Of a stretch of DNA of 64,000 nt, positions 22,884-30,708 are shown piece by piece (the stretch's first letter is position 1; each line of letters starts with the position of its first letter). The notes beneath the pieces were generated by a model, which was not told where the DNA came from, did no database searches, and saw only the letters and a list, made by a program, of their open reading frames with translations. The stretch comes from Nonomuraea africana. Its GTDB lineage: Bacteria; Actinomycetota; Actinomycetes; Streptosporangiales; Streptosporangiaceae. A program made the position numbers and the translations under genes. Location of the stretch: the NCBI RefSeq assembly GCF_014873535.1, contig NZ_JADBEF010000001.1, positions 1,674,001-1,738,000 on the forward strand, written 5' to 3'.

Positions 22884-24173
22884 ATGCGACGGATCCGGAT
22901 CGCCGTGGCGATCGCCATGGGACTGGGAGCGGTGACGGCCACGGCCACACCCGGTGTCTCCGCCGTCGGCCCGGACGCCGCGGCCAGCGCGCCCGCGCCG
23001 CTGAAACGCCTGGACACCACGGGTCTAGACCTGCGCGTGGGCAGTGATCCGTACACCGTTCCACCGGCTGCGGAGTTCGAGCCGGTCGGCATCGACGGGG
23101 CGCTCACCGGAGACGGCCGCACCGCGTTACCGGGCGCCGAGGACGCCGAGTGCGCCGGGCGCGCCGCCTACCTGCCGAGGCTGCCCGTCAGCTCCTGGTT
23201 CTGCTGGGACACGCGGGCGCAGGGCGACAAGCAGGACATCCCACACTCGCCGTGGGTGCCGCAGGGCCTTGCCACCTCCGGCGAGGCCCAGCTCGACGGC
23301 ACCCCCGTCGGCAGCGCGCACCGGGCCCTGATCACGAGCTGGACCTGGCAGAACTCGCCCGATCCCAGCGCGCCCGACTACCGCACCAACTCGGTGAACC
23401 TGTCGGTGGTGAACCTCGACGACCGCCGCTACCGCAATGTGCTGCCCGTATGGGTGGACGGGGCGGGCGTCCTGCGCCGGGTGTACGGCCACGGCGGCGG
23501 GCTGGCCTGGTACGGGCCCTACCTGTTCATGACGTCCAGCTCCAACTGGAACGGCTACCCGGGCCCGGACGCGGGCAGGCACACCATCAGGGTGTTCGAC
23601 ACGCGCAAGATCTACCGCAAGAGGGACGGCGGCGGCGGCGACTACCGCTACGTCATGCCTGAGGTCCGCCACTACATCACCCCTCTCCTGTTCGACTACG
23701 TGTCCCTGGACCGCAACAGCGCGGGCGGCGCCAGCCTGGTCGCCGGCACCTACAAGCGCTCCGGCAGCACGTCCGCCTCGCTGGGCGGCACGAAGCTGGT
23801 CCGCTACCGCTTCCAGTCCGGCCCGCTCGGCGACTACCGGCTCGTCGCCGCGCCGGTGCAGGCGTGGGTGTCCACGGTCCCGGCGAATCCGGCGGACGTC
23901 ATCAGCGACGTGCAGGGGGTGCAGGCCGACGGCGACCGCCTCTACCTCAACATGTCGGCGGGCTCCGTCCCCGGAGCCGACCCCAGCCGGCGCTTCGCCA
24001 CCGTCGAGGTCGGCGGCGACCCCTCGACCTGGACGATCAACGCGCACAGGAGCTGGGCCTACCGGCCGGAGGACCTGTCGCTGTGGTACGCCACCGGCGA
24101 GCTGTGGGGCCTCACCGAAGGCGAGGAGGAACGCGTCGTCTTCTCGCTCAGGCTGACTCACCTGAACCCCTAG
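22884..24173 (+). CDS. Secreted protein of unknown function, possibly beta-propeller
   Basis: This is a 429-residue exported protein. ATG 22884 follows GAGAGGGA and opens a signal peptide (RRIRIAVAIAMGLGAVTATATPGVSA). The mature part is rich in beta strands separated by Gly/Asp/Trp turns (VYGHGGGLAWYGPYLFMTSS, GVQADGDRLYLNMSAGS, WAYRPEDLSLWYATGELWGLTEG). This suggests a six- or seven-bladed propeller or similar surface-binding fold, and three cysteines lie early in it. No enzyme motif is recognised. It converges tightly on the YibE/F gene with one base between stop codons. Confidence 0.75.
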   Translation: MRRIRIAVAIAMGLGAVTATATPGVSAVGPDAAASAPAPLKRLDTTGLDLRVGSDPYTVPPAAEFEPVGIDGALTGDGRTALPGAEDAECAGRAAYLPRLPVSSWFCWDTRAQGDKQDIPHSPWVPQGLATSGEAQLDGTPVGSAHRALITSWTWQNSPDPSAPDYRTNSVNLSVVNLDDRRYRNVLPVWVDGAGVLRRVYGHGGGLAWYGPYLFMTSSSNWNGYPGPDAGRHTIRVFDTRKIYRKRDGGGGDYRYVMPEVRHYITPLLFDYVSLDRNSAGGASLVAGTYKRSGSTSASLGGTKLVRYRFQSGPLGDYRLVAAPVQAWVSTVPANPADVISDVQGVQADGDRLYLNMSAGSVPGADPSRRFATVEVGGDPSTWTINAHRSWAYRPEDLSLWYATGELWGLTEGEEERVVFSLRLTHLNP

Positions 24174-24174
24174 C

Positions 24175-25455
24175 TCACCCGACGAGATCGGGCAGTGAGT
24201 CGGGCCTGCGCCGGTGCCGCGCCGCGGCGGCCGCGTGGTCGTCGTCGCCGCCGCGCGTCGCCCGGATGCCCGCCAGCGCGGCCAGCGCGGTCGTGATCGG
24301 CACGGCCGCGATCAGCCCGAGGGTGCCGACCACACTGCGGACGATCTCCTGCGCCAGGACCGGGTTGGTCACGATCTCGCCCAGCCCCTGGTCGCCGACG
24401 CTGATCAGCAGGAGCAGCGGCAGGGAGGCGCCGGCATAGGCCAGGATGATCGTGTTGATCACCGAGGCGATGTGCGCCCGGCCGACCCGCGCGGCGGCGC
24501 GATACAGCTGGCCGAACCGGTAGCCGGGGTTGGCGTGGGCGAGCTCGGCCACGGTGACGGCCTGTGTGACGGTGACGTCGTCGAGCACGCCGAGCGACCC
24601 GATGAGGATGCTGGCCAGCAGCAGGCCCTCGGTGTTGATCCGGTAGCTGGTGTCGAGGTAGAAGGAGCTCTCGTCGGTGATCCCGTTCAGCTGCACGAGG
24701 TCGATGGCCGCATACGACAGCAGGCCGGTCAGGGTGAGGCTGGCCACCGTCCCGAAGATGGCCATCGACGTGGTGATCGTGAAGCCGTGGGTGAGGTAGA
24801 GCACCGAGAACATGATCGCCGCGGCGCCGATGATGGCCACCAGCAACGGCGGCTGACCGGCCAGGATCGCCGGGATGACGAACGCCAGCAGCAGCACGAA
24901 CGTGATGGCCAGGCCGACCAGCGCCGTCAGCCCCCGCCAGCGGCCGAACGCGACCACGGCCAGCACGAAGGCGGCGGCCATCAGCCACAGCGGCGATGAC
25001 CTGTCGTGATCGGAGATCTGGTACGGCGAGACCTCCAGGACGGGTTCGGGCGAATAGATCAGCCGGATGTCGTCGCCCACGGCGAACCGCTGCGCCCCCG
25101 GGCCGCTGGGCAGCTGCGTGATGATGGTCTCACCGGTGTGCGGACCGCTGGTGAGCTCGACCTGCGCGTCCCCGCACGTGGCCGGGTCCGGGGGCACCGG
25201 CTCGCCCTGGGGCGCTCCTTCGAGCGGGGGCTCCTTGGGGCACCGTTTCAGCGTGATGGCGGTGACGGTGCCGGTGAGGCGCTGCACTCCGGCCTGCGGC
25301 TGTGACGTCTGCGCGGGCTCCTTCCGCTCGGCCGGCCACATCCAGATCAGCGCGATCAGCGTGGCCAGCGCCAGCGGGACGATCACCGCCACCGTCGCGA
25401 TCAGGGTACCCCGCGAGGTGGGCCCGGCCGGTTGATGCGAATGGTTGGCACCCAC
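24175..25455 (-). CDS. YibE/F-family integral membrane protein
   Basis: This 426-residue protein has about eight membrane segments and matches the YibE/F-like family, whose transport role is still undefined. An N-terminal membrane helix is followed by an extracytoplasmic domain of ~110 residues with two cysteines ([18 protein letters not shown]). The characteristic membrane part follows ([58 protein letters not shown]). The GTG at 25455 has GGAGA upstream; the longer frame before it is not coding-like. A His- and Arg-rich cytoplasmic tail ends the protein. Solute export is an inference sometimes made for the family. Confidence 0.88.
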   Translation of the reverse strand: MGANHSHQPAGPTSRGTLIATVAVIVPLALATLIALIWMWPAERKEPAQTSQPQAGVQRLTGTVTAITLKRCPKEPPLEGAPQGEPVPPDPATCGDAQVELTSGPHTGETIITQLPSGPGAQRFAVGDDIRLIYSPEPVLEVSPYQISDHDRSSPLWLMAAAFVLAVVAFGRWRGLTALVGLAITFVLLLAFVIPAILAGQPPLLVAIIGAAAIMFSVLYLTHGFTITTSMAIFGTVASLTLTGLLSYAAIDLVQLNGITDESSFYLDTSYRINTEGLLLASILIGSLGVLDDVTVTQAVTVAELAHANPGYRFGQLYRAAARVGRAHIASVINTIILAYAGASLPLLLLISVGDQGLGEIVTNPVLAQEIVRSVVGTLGLIAAVPITTALAALAGIRATRGGDDDHAAAAARHRRRPDSLPDLVG

Positions 25456-25724
25456 GCGAACACGCTCTCCTTTTCCGATCACCTGACTGCGCGGCGCACC
25501 GGGCCACGGCATCGCCGTCCGGCCCGGACGGCCGCCGGGTTCCAGGGTGCCATCCATGGGACACCGGTCGATCCGTGTCATCGACGCGCACGCGCTCACC
25601 TGGCCGGGCACCACCAGACCAGTACCCGGCGATGATCACGAAACCTCTGGTTGCTGGTGCTGGAAGAGCGGCGCCCGGGAACAGCGGGTTCGCGGGGTGG
25701 AGTCGTCTCGGTAGCGTCGTCTTC

Positions 25725-26057
25725 ATGACGATCGTCAAGTCCCTGCTGCTGTTCTGCCTCGCCGCGCTCGCCGAGATCGGAGGTGCGTGGCTGGTCTGGC
25801 AGGGCGTGCGCGAGCAGCGCGGCCTGCTGTGGATCGCCGCCGGCGTCATCGCGCTGGGCGCGTACGGTTTCGTCGCCGCCTTCCAGCCGGACCCGCACTT
25901 CGGTCGCGTCCTGGCCGCCTACGGCGGGGTGTTCGTCGCGGGGTCACTGCTGTGGGGAGTGCTGGTCGACGGCTTCCGCCCGGATCGGTGGGACCTGATC
26001 GGAGCGGCCGTCTGCCTCGCCGGAGTCCTGATGATCATGTACACGCCACGACCCTGA
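25725..26057 (+). CDS. YnfA/UPF0060-family small membrane protein
   Basis: This 110-residue protein has four membrane helices, the right size and pattern for the YnfA family: [16 protein letters not shown] with the conserved AEI/GG, then [44 protein letters not shown] and the final helix before TPRP. Family members relate to the small multidrug resistance superfamily and may export cationic compounds. The start is ATG 25725. The strong hairpin that ends the tRNA operon begins 20 bp after its stop and probably serves both directions. Confidence 0.9.
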   Translation: MTIVKSLLLFCLAALAEIGGAWLVWQGVREQRGLLWIAAGVIALGAYGFVAAFQPDPHFGRVLAAYGGVFVAGSLLWGVLVDGFRPDRWDLIGAAVCLAGVLMIMYTPRP

Positions 26058-26076
26058 GATGACTCCAGTAAAGAGC

Positions 26077-26112
26077 GAGAGGCTGGATCCGATGTCTCGG
26101 ATCCAGCCTCTC
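26077..26112 (-). terminator. Terminator of the tRNA operon
   Basis: A perfect 14-bp stem, GAGAGGCTGGATCC (26077-26090) with GGATCCAGCCTCTC (26099-26112), has an 8-nt loop. On the minus strand it is followed by GCTCTTTAC. It lies directly after the last tRNA and may also stop transcripts from the YnfA gene. Confidence 0.85.
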
Positions 26113-26119
26113 CATCAGG

Positions 26120-26191
26120 TGGACGATACTGGGATTGAACCAGTGACCTCTTCCGTGTCAGGGAAGCGCTCTCCCGCTGAGCTAATCGTCC
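26120..26191 (-). tRNA. tRNA-Val (GAC)
   Basis: The cloverleaf on the minus strand has acceptor GGACGAT/ATCGTCC, anticodon stem CTTCC/GGAAG with loop CTGACAC (anticodon GAC), and T-loop GGTTCAATCC. The discriminator base is A. The 3' CCA is not encoded. It is the last gene of the four-tRNA operon. Confidence 0.93.
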
Positions 26192-26212
26192 GTATTGAGT
26201 TGTGTAACTCAG

Positions 26213-26284
26213 AGCGGAAGACGGGATTCGAACCCGCGACCCTCACCTTGGCAAGGTGATGCTCTACCACTGAGCCACTTCCGC
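26213..26284 (-). tRNA. tRNA-Gly (GCC), copy 2
   Basis: Minus-strand cloverleaf with acceptor GCGGAAG/CTTCCGC, anticodon loop TTGCCAA (GCC), T-loop GGTTCGAATCC and discriminator T. It is identical in sequence to the copy at 26422-26493. The 3' CCA is not encoded. Confidence 0.95.
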
Positions 26285-26335
26285 ATGGCGCTCGCACTAC
26301 TTTAGCGGATCCGCGAGGTTCCGCGTCACGCACCG

Positions 26336-26406
26336 AGGTGGAGACGGGATTTGAACCCGTGTAGACGGCTTTGCAGGCCGCTGCCTCGCCTCTCGGCCAC
26401 TCCACC
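26336..26406 (-). tRNA. tRNA-Cys (GCA)
   Basis: Minus-strand cloverleaf with acceptor GGTGGAG/CTCCACC, anticodon loop CTGCAAA (GCA), T-loop GGTTCAAATCC and discriminator T. It lies between the two tRNA-Gly copies. Confidence 0.95.
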
Positions 26407-26421
26407 AGGAGATCGTCTCCG

Positions 26422-26493
26422 AGCGGAAGACGGGATTCGAACCCGCGACCCTCACCTTGGCAAGGTGATGCTCTACCACTGAGCCACTTCCGC
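26422..26493 (-). tRNA. tRNA-Gly (GCC), copy 1
   Basis: First gene of the minus-strand tRNA operon. It has the same 72 bases as the second Gly copy, with anticodon GCC. The promoter should lie between 26494 and 26576; an AT-rich patch (CGATATTGTTTTCCC on the minus strand) is there. Confidence 0.95.
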
Positions 26494-26576
26494 GTGTGTT
26501 CCGGTGAGGTGCTCACCGGCCACGGGAAAACAATATCGCCTCTTGGGAGTGCGTGTGCGCATGGAAGGCGGGATTC

Positions 26577-28361
26577 TCAGGAGATCACCCGTACGTCACC
26601 GGCCCTGACGAACATGACCCTGTGCCCGAGCTGGATCTGGTGGTAGCGCAGCTTGCCGCGCACCGTGACGTGCCTGGACGGGTTGAAGGAGCCCGCCGCC
26701 AGATAGGAACCGGTCAGCGTCTGGGCGAGCGAGTAGTACTGGCCCTTGCGTAGCGTGTACGGCAGCGCCGCGTGCTCCTGGTAGCGCACGCCCCTCGGGT
26801 AGGCCGACCTCTCGGGGTAGGCCCTGCCGTACACCTTGACATGGTCGGTCAGGGGGGTGACCAGCGGGCCCGTGGCGCGGACGGCGGTGGGGCTGGAGGG
26901 CGGGTTCTGGAACCACGCCTTCTGGCCGAGGTACCAGATGGCCGTCCACTCGCCGCTGGTGCCCGCGAGGGCGTAGCGCTGTCCCGCGGAGGCACGGGCG
27001 CTGTGGTCGTAGACGCTGTAGGTGGATGCCGCGCCGGGGCGCTTGCCCGCGTCGTCGACCAGCGCGGCGTCGGGGTGGGGCGCGGTGTGCAGCCACACGC
27101 TGGCGGCGCCGTGCGGGTTGCAGGTCCTGGCCGAGGTCTTGCTCACGCAGCCGGTGAAGGTGGGCTGGTGGGTGGCGTAGTCGGGGTTGATGATCACCGA
27201 CGAGCCCTCGCCCTCGCCCTCGATGGGCGCGTCCATGAGGGCGAAGAAGCGCCCCCAGTCCCAGTAGGGCCCAGGGTCGTCGTGCATGCCGGGGACGGTC
27301 TTGGGGGTGGTGCCGGGCACGTTGTCGTGGCCGATGATGTGCGCCCGGTCGAGCGGCACGCGGTGCTTGTCCGCCAGGTAGCGCACCAGGTCGGCCGAGG
27401 AGCGGTACATCGCCTCGGTGTACCAGGTGCCGCCCTTGGCCAGGTAGCCCTCGTGCTCGATGCCGATGGAGCGGGTGTTGACGTCCCAGTTGCCGGCGTG
27501 CCAGGCCACGTCCGTGGTGCGGACGTGCTGGGCGACGTGGCCGTCGCGCGAGCGGATCGTGTAGTGCCAGCTCACGTACTTGGGGTCCTTCACCAGCGCG
27601 GGGATGCCGCGGAAGGAGCCCTCGGTGTCGTGGATCACGATGTAGTCGACGCGCCGCTTGGACCGCAGCCTGTCGTGGTTGCCGTAGTCGTCCTTGCCGA
27701 CGCGCTTGTAGGCGGCGGGCATCCAGTCGCAGGCCAGGGTGGAGGGGCACTCGGCCGCCGTGGTCTTCGCCGTCCTGAAGGCGGGCACGGGCGTGGCGGG
27801 CAGGCGCACGACGGACCCGTCGTCGGTTCGCCGTCCCGCGCCCTCGCGCATCACCTCGAACACCTCGTGCGCGAAGGCGGGGTTCGCGTAGCGGGCGACG
27901 GCGCCGTACCAGGCGGCCGGGTCGGGACTCAGCGGGGCGCCGAGCCTGCGCTGCTCGTCGGCCAGGAGCGCGGCGCCGCCCCTGACGTTGGCCGCCGTGT
28001 CGCGCCGCAGCGTGGCGGCGGGCAGCCCGGTGAGGCGCGCGGCCCGCTGCAACGTCTGCTCGGCCGGCTCCGAGGGCGGCAGGGGAGTGGTCATGCGCAT
28101 GGGCCGCGCCGCGTCTCCGCGCGGGTCGCCGAGGTGGTGATCGCCGCCCTCCGGTATGGCCGTGGCGTCCACCAGGTGCATCGGGCCGTAGCCGCCCGAC
28201 ACGCTGGGCCGGCCGCCGTTGGAGTCCCACCGCGACTCGAGGTAGGAGACGCCGAGCAGCACGCTCTCCGGCACGCCGTACTCCGTGGCGGCGGCGCTAA
28301 AGTCGTCTTGGAGGCCCCCCGTGGCGCTGGCGGCGAGAACCGCGGCGGCCCAGAACAGCAT
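26577..28361 (-). CDS. Exported N-acetylmuramoyl-L-alanine amidase with lytic-transglycosylase-like N-domain
   Basis: This is a 594-residue cell-wall hydrolase. ATG 28361 follows GGGGGATG and a short signal sequence (FWAAAVLAASATGG). Residues ~20-165 resemble a soluble lytic transglycosylase fold (EYGVPESVLLGVSYLESRWDS with Glu42, GYGPMHL). The Amidase_2 domain (about 235-370) has YIVIHDTEGSF (zinc His244), WHYTIRSRDGHVAQHV, AWHAGNW, SIGIEHEGY, IIGHDNVPG and DDPGPYWDW. It cleaves the bond between muramic acid and L-Ala. A C-terminal beta region of ~200 residues with SH3-like stretches (YALAGTSGEWTAIWYLGQKAWF) should bind wall polymer. It is divergently transcribed behind two CTACGTAG palindromes. 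Confidence 0.9.
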   Translation of the reverse strand: MLFWAAAVLAASATGGLQDDFSAAATEYGVPESVLLGVSYLESRWDSNGGRPSVSGGYGPMHLVDATAIPEGGDHHLGDPRGDAARPMRMTTPLPPSEPAEQTLQRAARLTGLPAATLRRDTAANVRGGAALLADEQRRLGAPLSPDPAAWYGAVARYANPAFAHEVFEVMREGAGRRTDDGSVVRLPATPVPAFRTAKTTAAECPSTLACDWMPAAYKRVGKDDYGNHDRLRSKRRVDYIVIHDTEGSFRGIPALVKDPKYVSWHYTIRSRDGHVAQHVRTTDVAWHAGNWDVNTRSIGIEHEGYLAKGGTWYTEAMYRSSADLVRYLADKHRVPLDRAHIIGHDNVPGTTPKTVPGMHDDPGPYWDWGRFFALMDAPIEGEGEGSSVIINPDYATHQPTFTGCVSKTSARTCNPHGAASVWLHTAPHPDAALVDDAGKRPGAASTYSVYDHSARASAGQRYALAGTSGEWTAIWYLGQKAWFQNPPSSPTAVRATGPLVTPLTDHVKVYGRAYPERSAYPRGVRYQEHAALPYTLRKGQYYSLAQTLTGSYLAAGSFNPSRHVTVRGKLRYHQIQLGHRVMFVRAGDVRVIS

Positions 28362-28370
28362 GACATCCCC

Positions 28371-28401
28371 CTACGTAGCGATATCAGTCAGCTACGTAGC
28401 G
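28371..28401. promoter_or_regulatory. Double palindromic operator CTACGTAGCG ... CTACGTAGCG
   Basis: Two identical decamers, CTACGTAGCG at 28371-28380 and 28392-28401, each contain the 8-bp palindrome CTACGTAG. They are spaced 21 bp centre to centre, two helical turns. They start 10 bp upstream of the amidase ATG, so a bound dimer pair would block the promoter. Confidence 0.6.
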
Positions 28402-28518
28402 TAGTACCGTGGTCGTTCCGCTCTTCCCGGTCAATGCGGCGATTCGGCGAGATCGCCCCAAGATTTACTGCCAATCGACCGGCGGTCTGCGTGCGTGTCG
28501 CGGCAAAGGCAGGCTAAT

Positions 28519-28538
28519 CCTGCCCGAATTCGGGCAGG
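28519..28538. promoter_or_regulatory. Perfect 20-bp palindrome before the gene at 28547
   Basis: CCTGCCCGAA and its exact reverse complement TTCGGGCAGG abut to make a 20-bp palindrome ending 8 bp before ATG 28547. The overlap with the expected ribosome site suggests either an operator or an mRNA hairpin that limits initiation. Confidence 0.6.
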
Positions 28539-28546
28539 ATGTTGGC

Positions 28547-28855
28547 ATGACCGGCGATCTCTGCGTAGTGTCCTCCTCTGTGTCCACGGCCCCGCCTCCG
28601 TACGAGGACCTCATCGCGCACCTGACCAGGACGAGCCCGCTCGGTCATGGAGAGGCCGCGCGCGTGGTGGCGGAGGTGCTGGCGTACTTCTCCGAGACCG
28701 TCGAGGAGTTCGTACGGCGGCGCCACGAGGAGCTGAAGGCTCGCGGCCTCACCAACGACGAGATCTTCCCGAGGATCGCGGCCGAACTACCGGCGCGCCG
28801 CGTTGCCGCCCCCGAGCTGTCGCTGAGGCAACTGCGCCGGATCGTCTACGGATAA
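28547..28855 (+). CDS. Small helical protein upstream of glmS (102 aa)
   Basis: ATG 28547 opens a protein whose first ~20 residues are irregular (MTGDLCVVSSSVSTAPPP). The rest is a compact helical domain: YEDLIAHLTRTSPLGHGEAARVV, SETVEEFVRRRHEELKARGLTNDEIF, SLRQLRRIVYG. A GTG at 28580 is an alternative start. The RRRHEEL and LTNDEIFPRIA segments look like a DNA- or RNA-binding helical bundle, but I do not recognise the family. The gene ends 12 bp before glmS in the same direction and is very likely co-transcribed with it, behind the 20-bp palindrome. Confidence 0.7.
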   Translation: MTGDLCVVSSSVSTAPPPYEDLIAHLTRTSPLGHGEAARVVAEVLAYFSETVEEFVRRRHEELKARGLTNDEIFPRIAAELPARRVAAPELSLRQLRRIVYG

Positions 28856-28867
28856 AGGAGACCTTGC

Positions 28868-30688
28868 ATGTGCGGAATCGTCGCCTATGTCGGCCCCAAG
28901 GACGCGGCCCCCATCCTGCTGGAGGGGCTCCAGCGTCTGGAATACCGCGGCTACGACTCGGCGGGGGTGGTGGTGTCGAACAAGGGTCTCAAGCTGCGCA
29001 AGGTCAAGGGCCGCGTGGCTGACCTGGCGAAAGCCGTACCCGCCAAGTTCAAGGGGACGCTCGGCATCGGGCACACCCGCTGGGCCACCCACGGCGTGCC
29101 CAGCGACGAGAACGCCCACCCCCACCTGTCGACCGACGGGCGCATCGCCGTCGTGCACAACGGCATCATCGAGAACGCCGACGACCTGCGCGCGAAGCTC
29201 ATCGCCGAGGACGTCGTCTTCGCCTCCGAGACCGACACCGAGGTGCTCGCCCACCTGATCGCCCGTACGGTCACCGAGACCGACACCCTCGAGGAGGCGG
29301 TCAGGAAGGCTCTCAAGAGCATCGTCGGCACGTACGGCATCGCGGTCGTCGACTCCGAGCGGCCCAAGGAGGTCGTGGTCGCCCGCAACGGCAGCCCGAT
29401 CGTGCTGGGCCTCGGCGAGAAGGAGATGTTCGCCGCCTCCGACGTGGCCGCCCTCGTCCGCTACACCCGCCAGGTCGTCCACCTGGAGGACGGCGAGCTG
29501 GCGGTGCTGACCGCCGACGGCTTCCACACCTTCGCCAGCGGCGGGCGCGAGACGGCCAAGGAGCCGCTGACCGTCGACTGGGACGCGGGGCACTACGACA
29601 CCGGCGGCTACGAGCACTACCTGCTCAAGGAGATCTCCGAGCAGCCCGAGTCGATCGCCCGCACCCTGCGCGGCCGGCTCGACGAGCGCTTCCACATCGC
29701 CCACCTGGGCGGCCTCAACATGGACGCGCGCGAGACCCGCTCCTTTCGCCGAGTGAAGATCATCGGCTGCGGCAGCGCCTACTACTCGGGGCAGATCGGC
29801 GCCCAGCTCATCGAGGAACTGGCCCGCATCCCCGCGGACGCCGAGCCCGCCAGCGAGTTCCGCTACCGCAACCCCGTCGTCGACCCCGACACCCTCTACG
29901 TCGCGATCAGCCAGTCGGGGGAGACCTACGACACGCTCGCCGCCGTCCAGGAGATCAAGCGCAAGGGCGGCCGGGTCATCGGCATCGTCAACGCCGTGGG
30001 CAGCGCGATCGCCCGCGAGGTCGACGGCGGCATCTACCTGCACGCGGGGCCCGAGGTCTCGGTGGCCTCGACCAAGGCGTTCACCTCGACCGCGATCGCC
30101 TTCGCACTGCTCGCGCTGCACTTCGGCCGCGTGCACGACCTGTCGCCCTCCGACGGCAGGCGCATCGTCGAGGGCCTTCGCAGGCTGCCCGACCAGATCG
30201 AGCAGATCCTCAAGCAGGGCGAGCGCATCGCCGAGCTGGCCAGGAAGTACGCAGACCACCCGAGCATCATGTTCGTCGGCAGGGTGCGCGGCTACCCGGT
30301 GGCCCGTGAGGGGGCGCAGAAGCTCAAGGAGATCTCCTACGTCCACGCCGAGGCCTATCCCGCCAGCGAGCTCAAGCACGGCCCGCTCGCGCTGATCGGC
30401 CCCGACATGCCGACCGTCGCGATCGTGCCCGACGACGAACTGCTGGACAAGAACCTCACGACGCTCGGCGAGATCAGGGCGCGCGGCGGGCGCGTGCTGA
30501 TGGTGGGGCACAGGGAGCCCGACGCCCGGCTGGCCGACGACGTGATCGTGATCCCGAAGAACGAGATCGAGCTCGACCCGATCCTGCTCACCATCCCGCT
30601 GCAGTTGCTGGCCTACCATGCCGCCGTCACGCTGGAGCGCGACGTCGACAAGCCCAGGAACCTGGCCAAGAGCGTCACCGTCGAGTAG
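28868..30688 (+). CDS. glmS: Glutamine-fructose-6-phosphate aminotransferase (isomerizing)
   Basis: This 606-residue GlmS makes glucosamine-6-phosphate from fructose-6-phosphate and glutamine, the first step toward UDP-GlcNAc and peptidoglycan. The nucleophile Cys2 (MCGIVAYVG) and the glutaminase motifs RLEYRGYDSAG, IGHTRWATHG and HNGIIENAD are present. Two SIS sugar-isomerase domains follow (CGSAYYSGQIGAQLIEEL; SQSGETYDTLAAVQEIK; VGRVRGYPVAREGAQKLKEISY), and the protein ends in PRNLAKSVTVE. AAAGGAGA precedes the ATG. There is no glmS ribozyme in the leader, as expected for actinobacteria. The GlmM and GlmU genes are not here. Confidence 0.98.
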   Translation: MCGIVAYVGPKDAAPILLEGLQRLEYRGYDSAGVVVSNKGLKLRKVKGRVADLAKAVPAKFKGTLGIGHTRWATHGVPSDENAHPHLSTDGRIAVVHNGIIENADDLRAKLIAEDVVFASETDTEVLAHLIARTVTETDTLEEAVRKALKSIVGTYGIAVVDSERPKEVVVARNGSPIVLGLGEKEMFAASDVAALVRYTRQVVHLEDGELAVLTADGFHTFASGGRETAKEPLTVDWDAGHYDTGGYEHYLLKEISEQPESIARTLRGRLDERFHIAHLGGLNMDARETRSFRRVKIIGCGSAYYSGQIGAQLIEELARIPADAEPASEFRYRNPVVDPDTLYVAISQSGETYDTLAAVQEIKRKGGRVIGIVNAVGSAIAREVDGGIYLHAGPEVSVASTKAFTSTAIAFALLALHFGRVHDLSPSDGRRIVEGLRRLPDQIEQILKQGERIAELARKYADHPSIMFVGRVRGYPVAREGAQKLKEISYVHAEAYPASELKHGPLALIGPDMPTVAIVPDDELLDKNLTTLGEIRARGGRVLMVGHREPDARLADDVIVIPKNEIELDPILLTIPLQLLAYHAAVTLERDVDKPRNLAKSVTVE

Positions 30689-30708
30689 CGCCCTCCGGCC
30701 TGCCGTGC

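Noticed and set aside
28402..28867. glmS ribozyme or other riboswitch in the glmS leader
   Set aside because: No ribozyme core is seen, a protein gene sits directly upstream, and this class is found mainly in Firmicutes.
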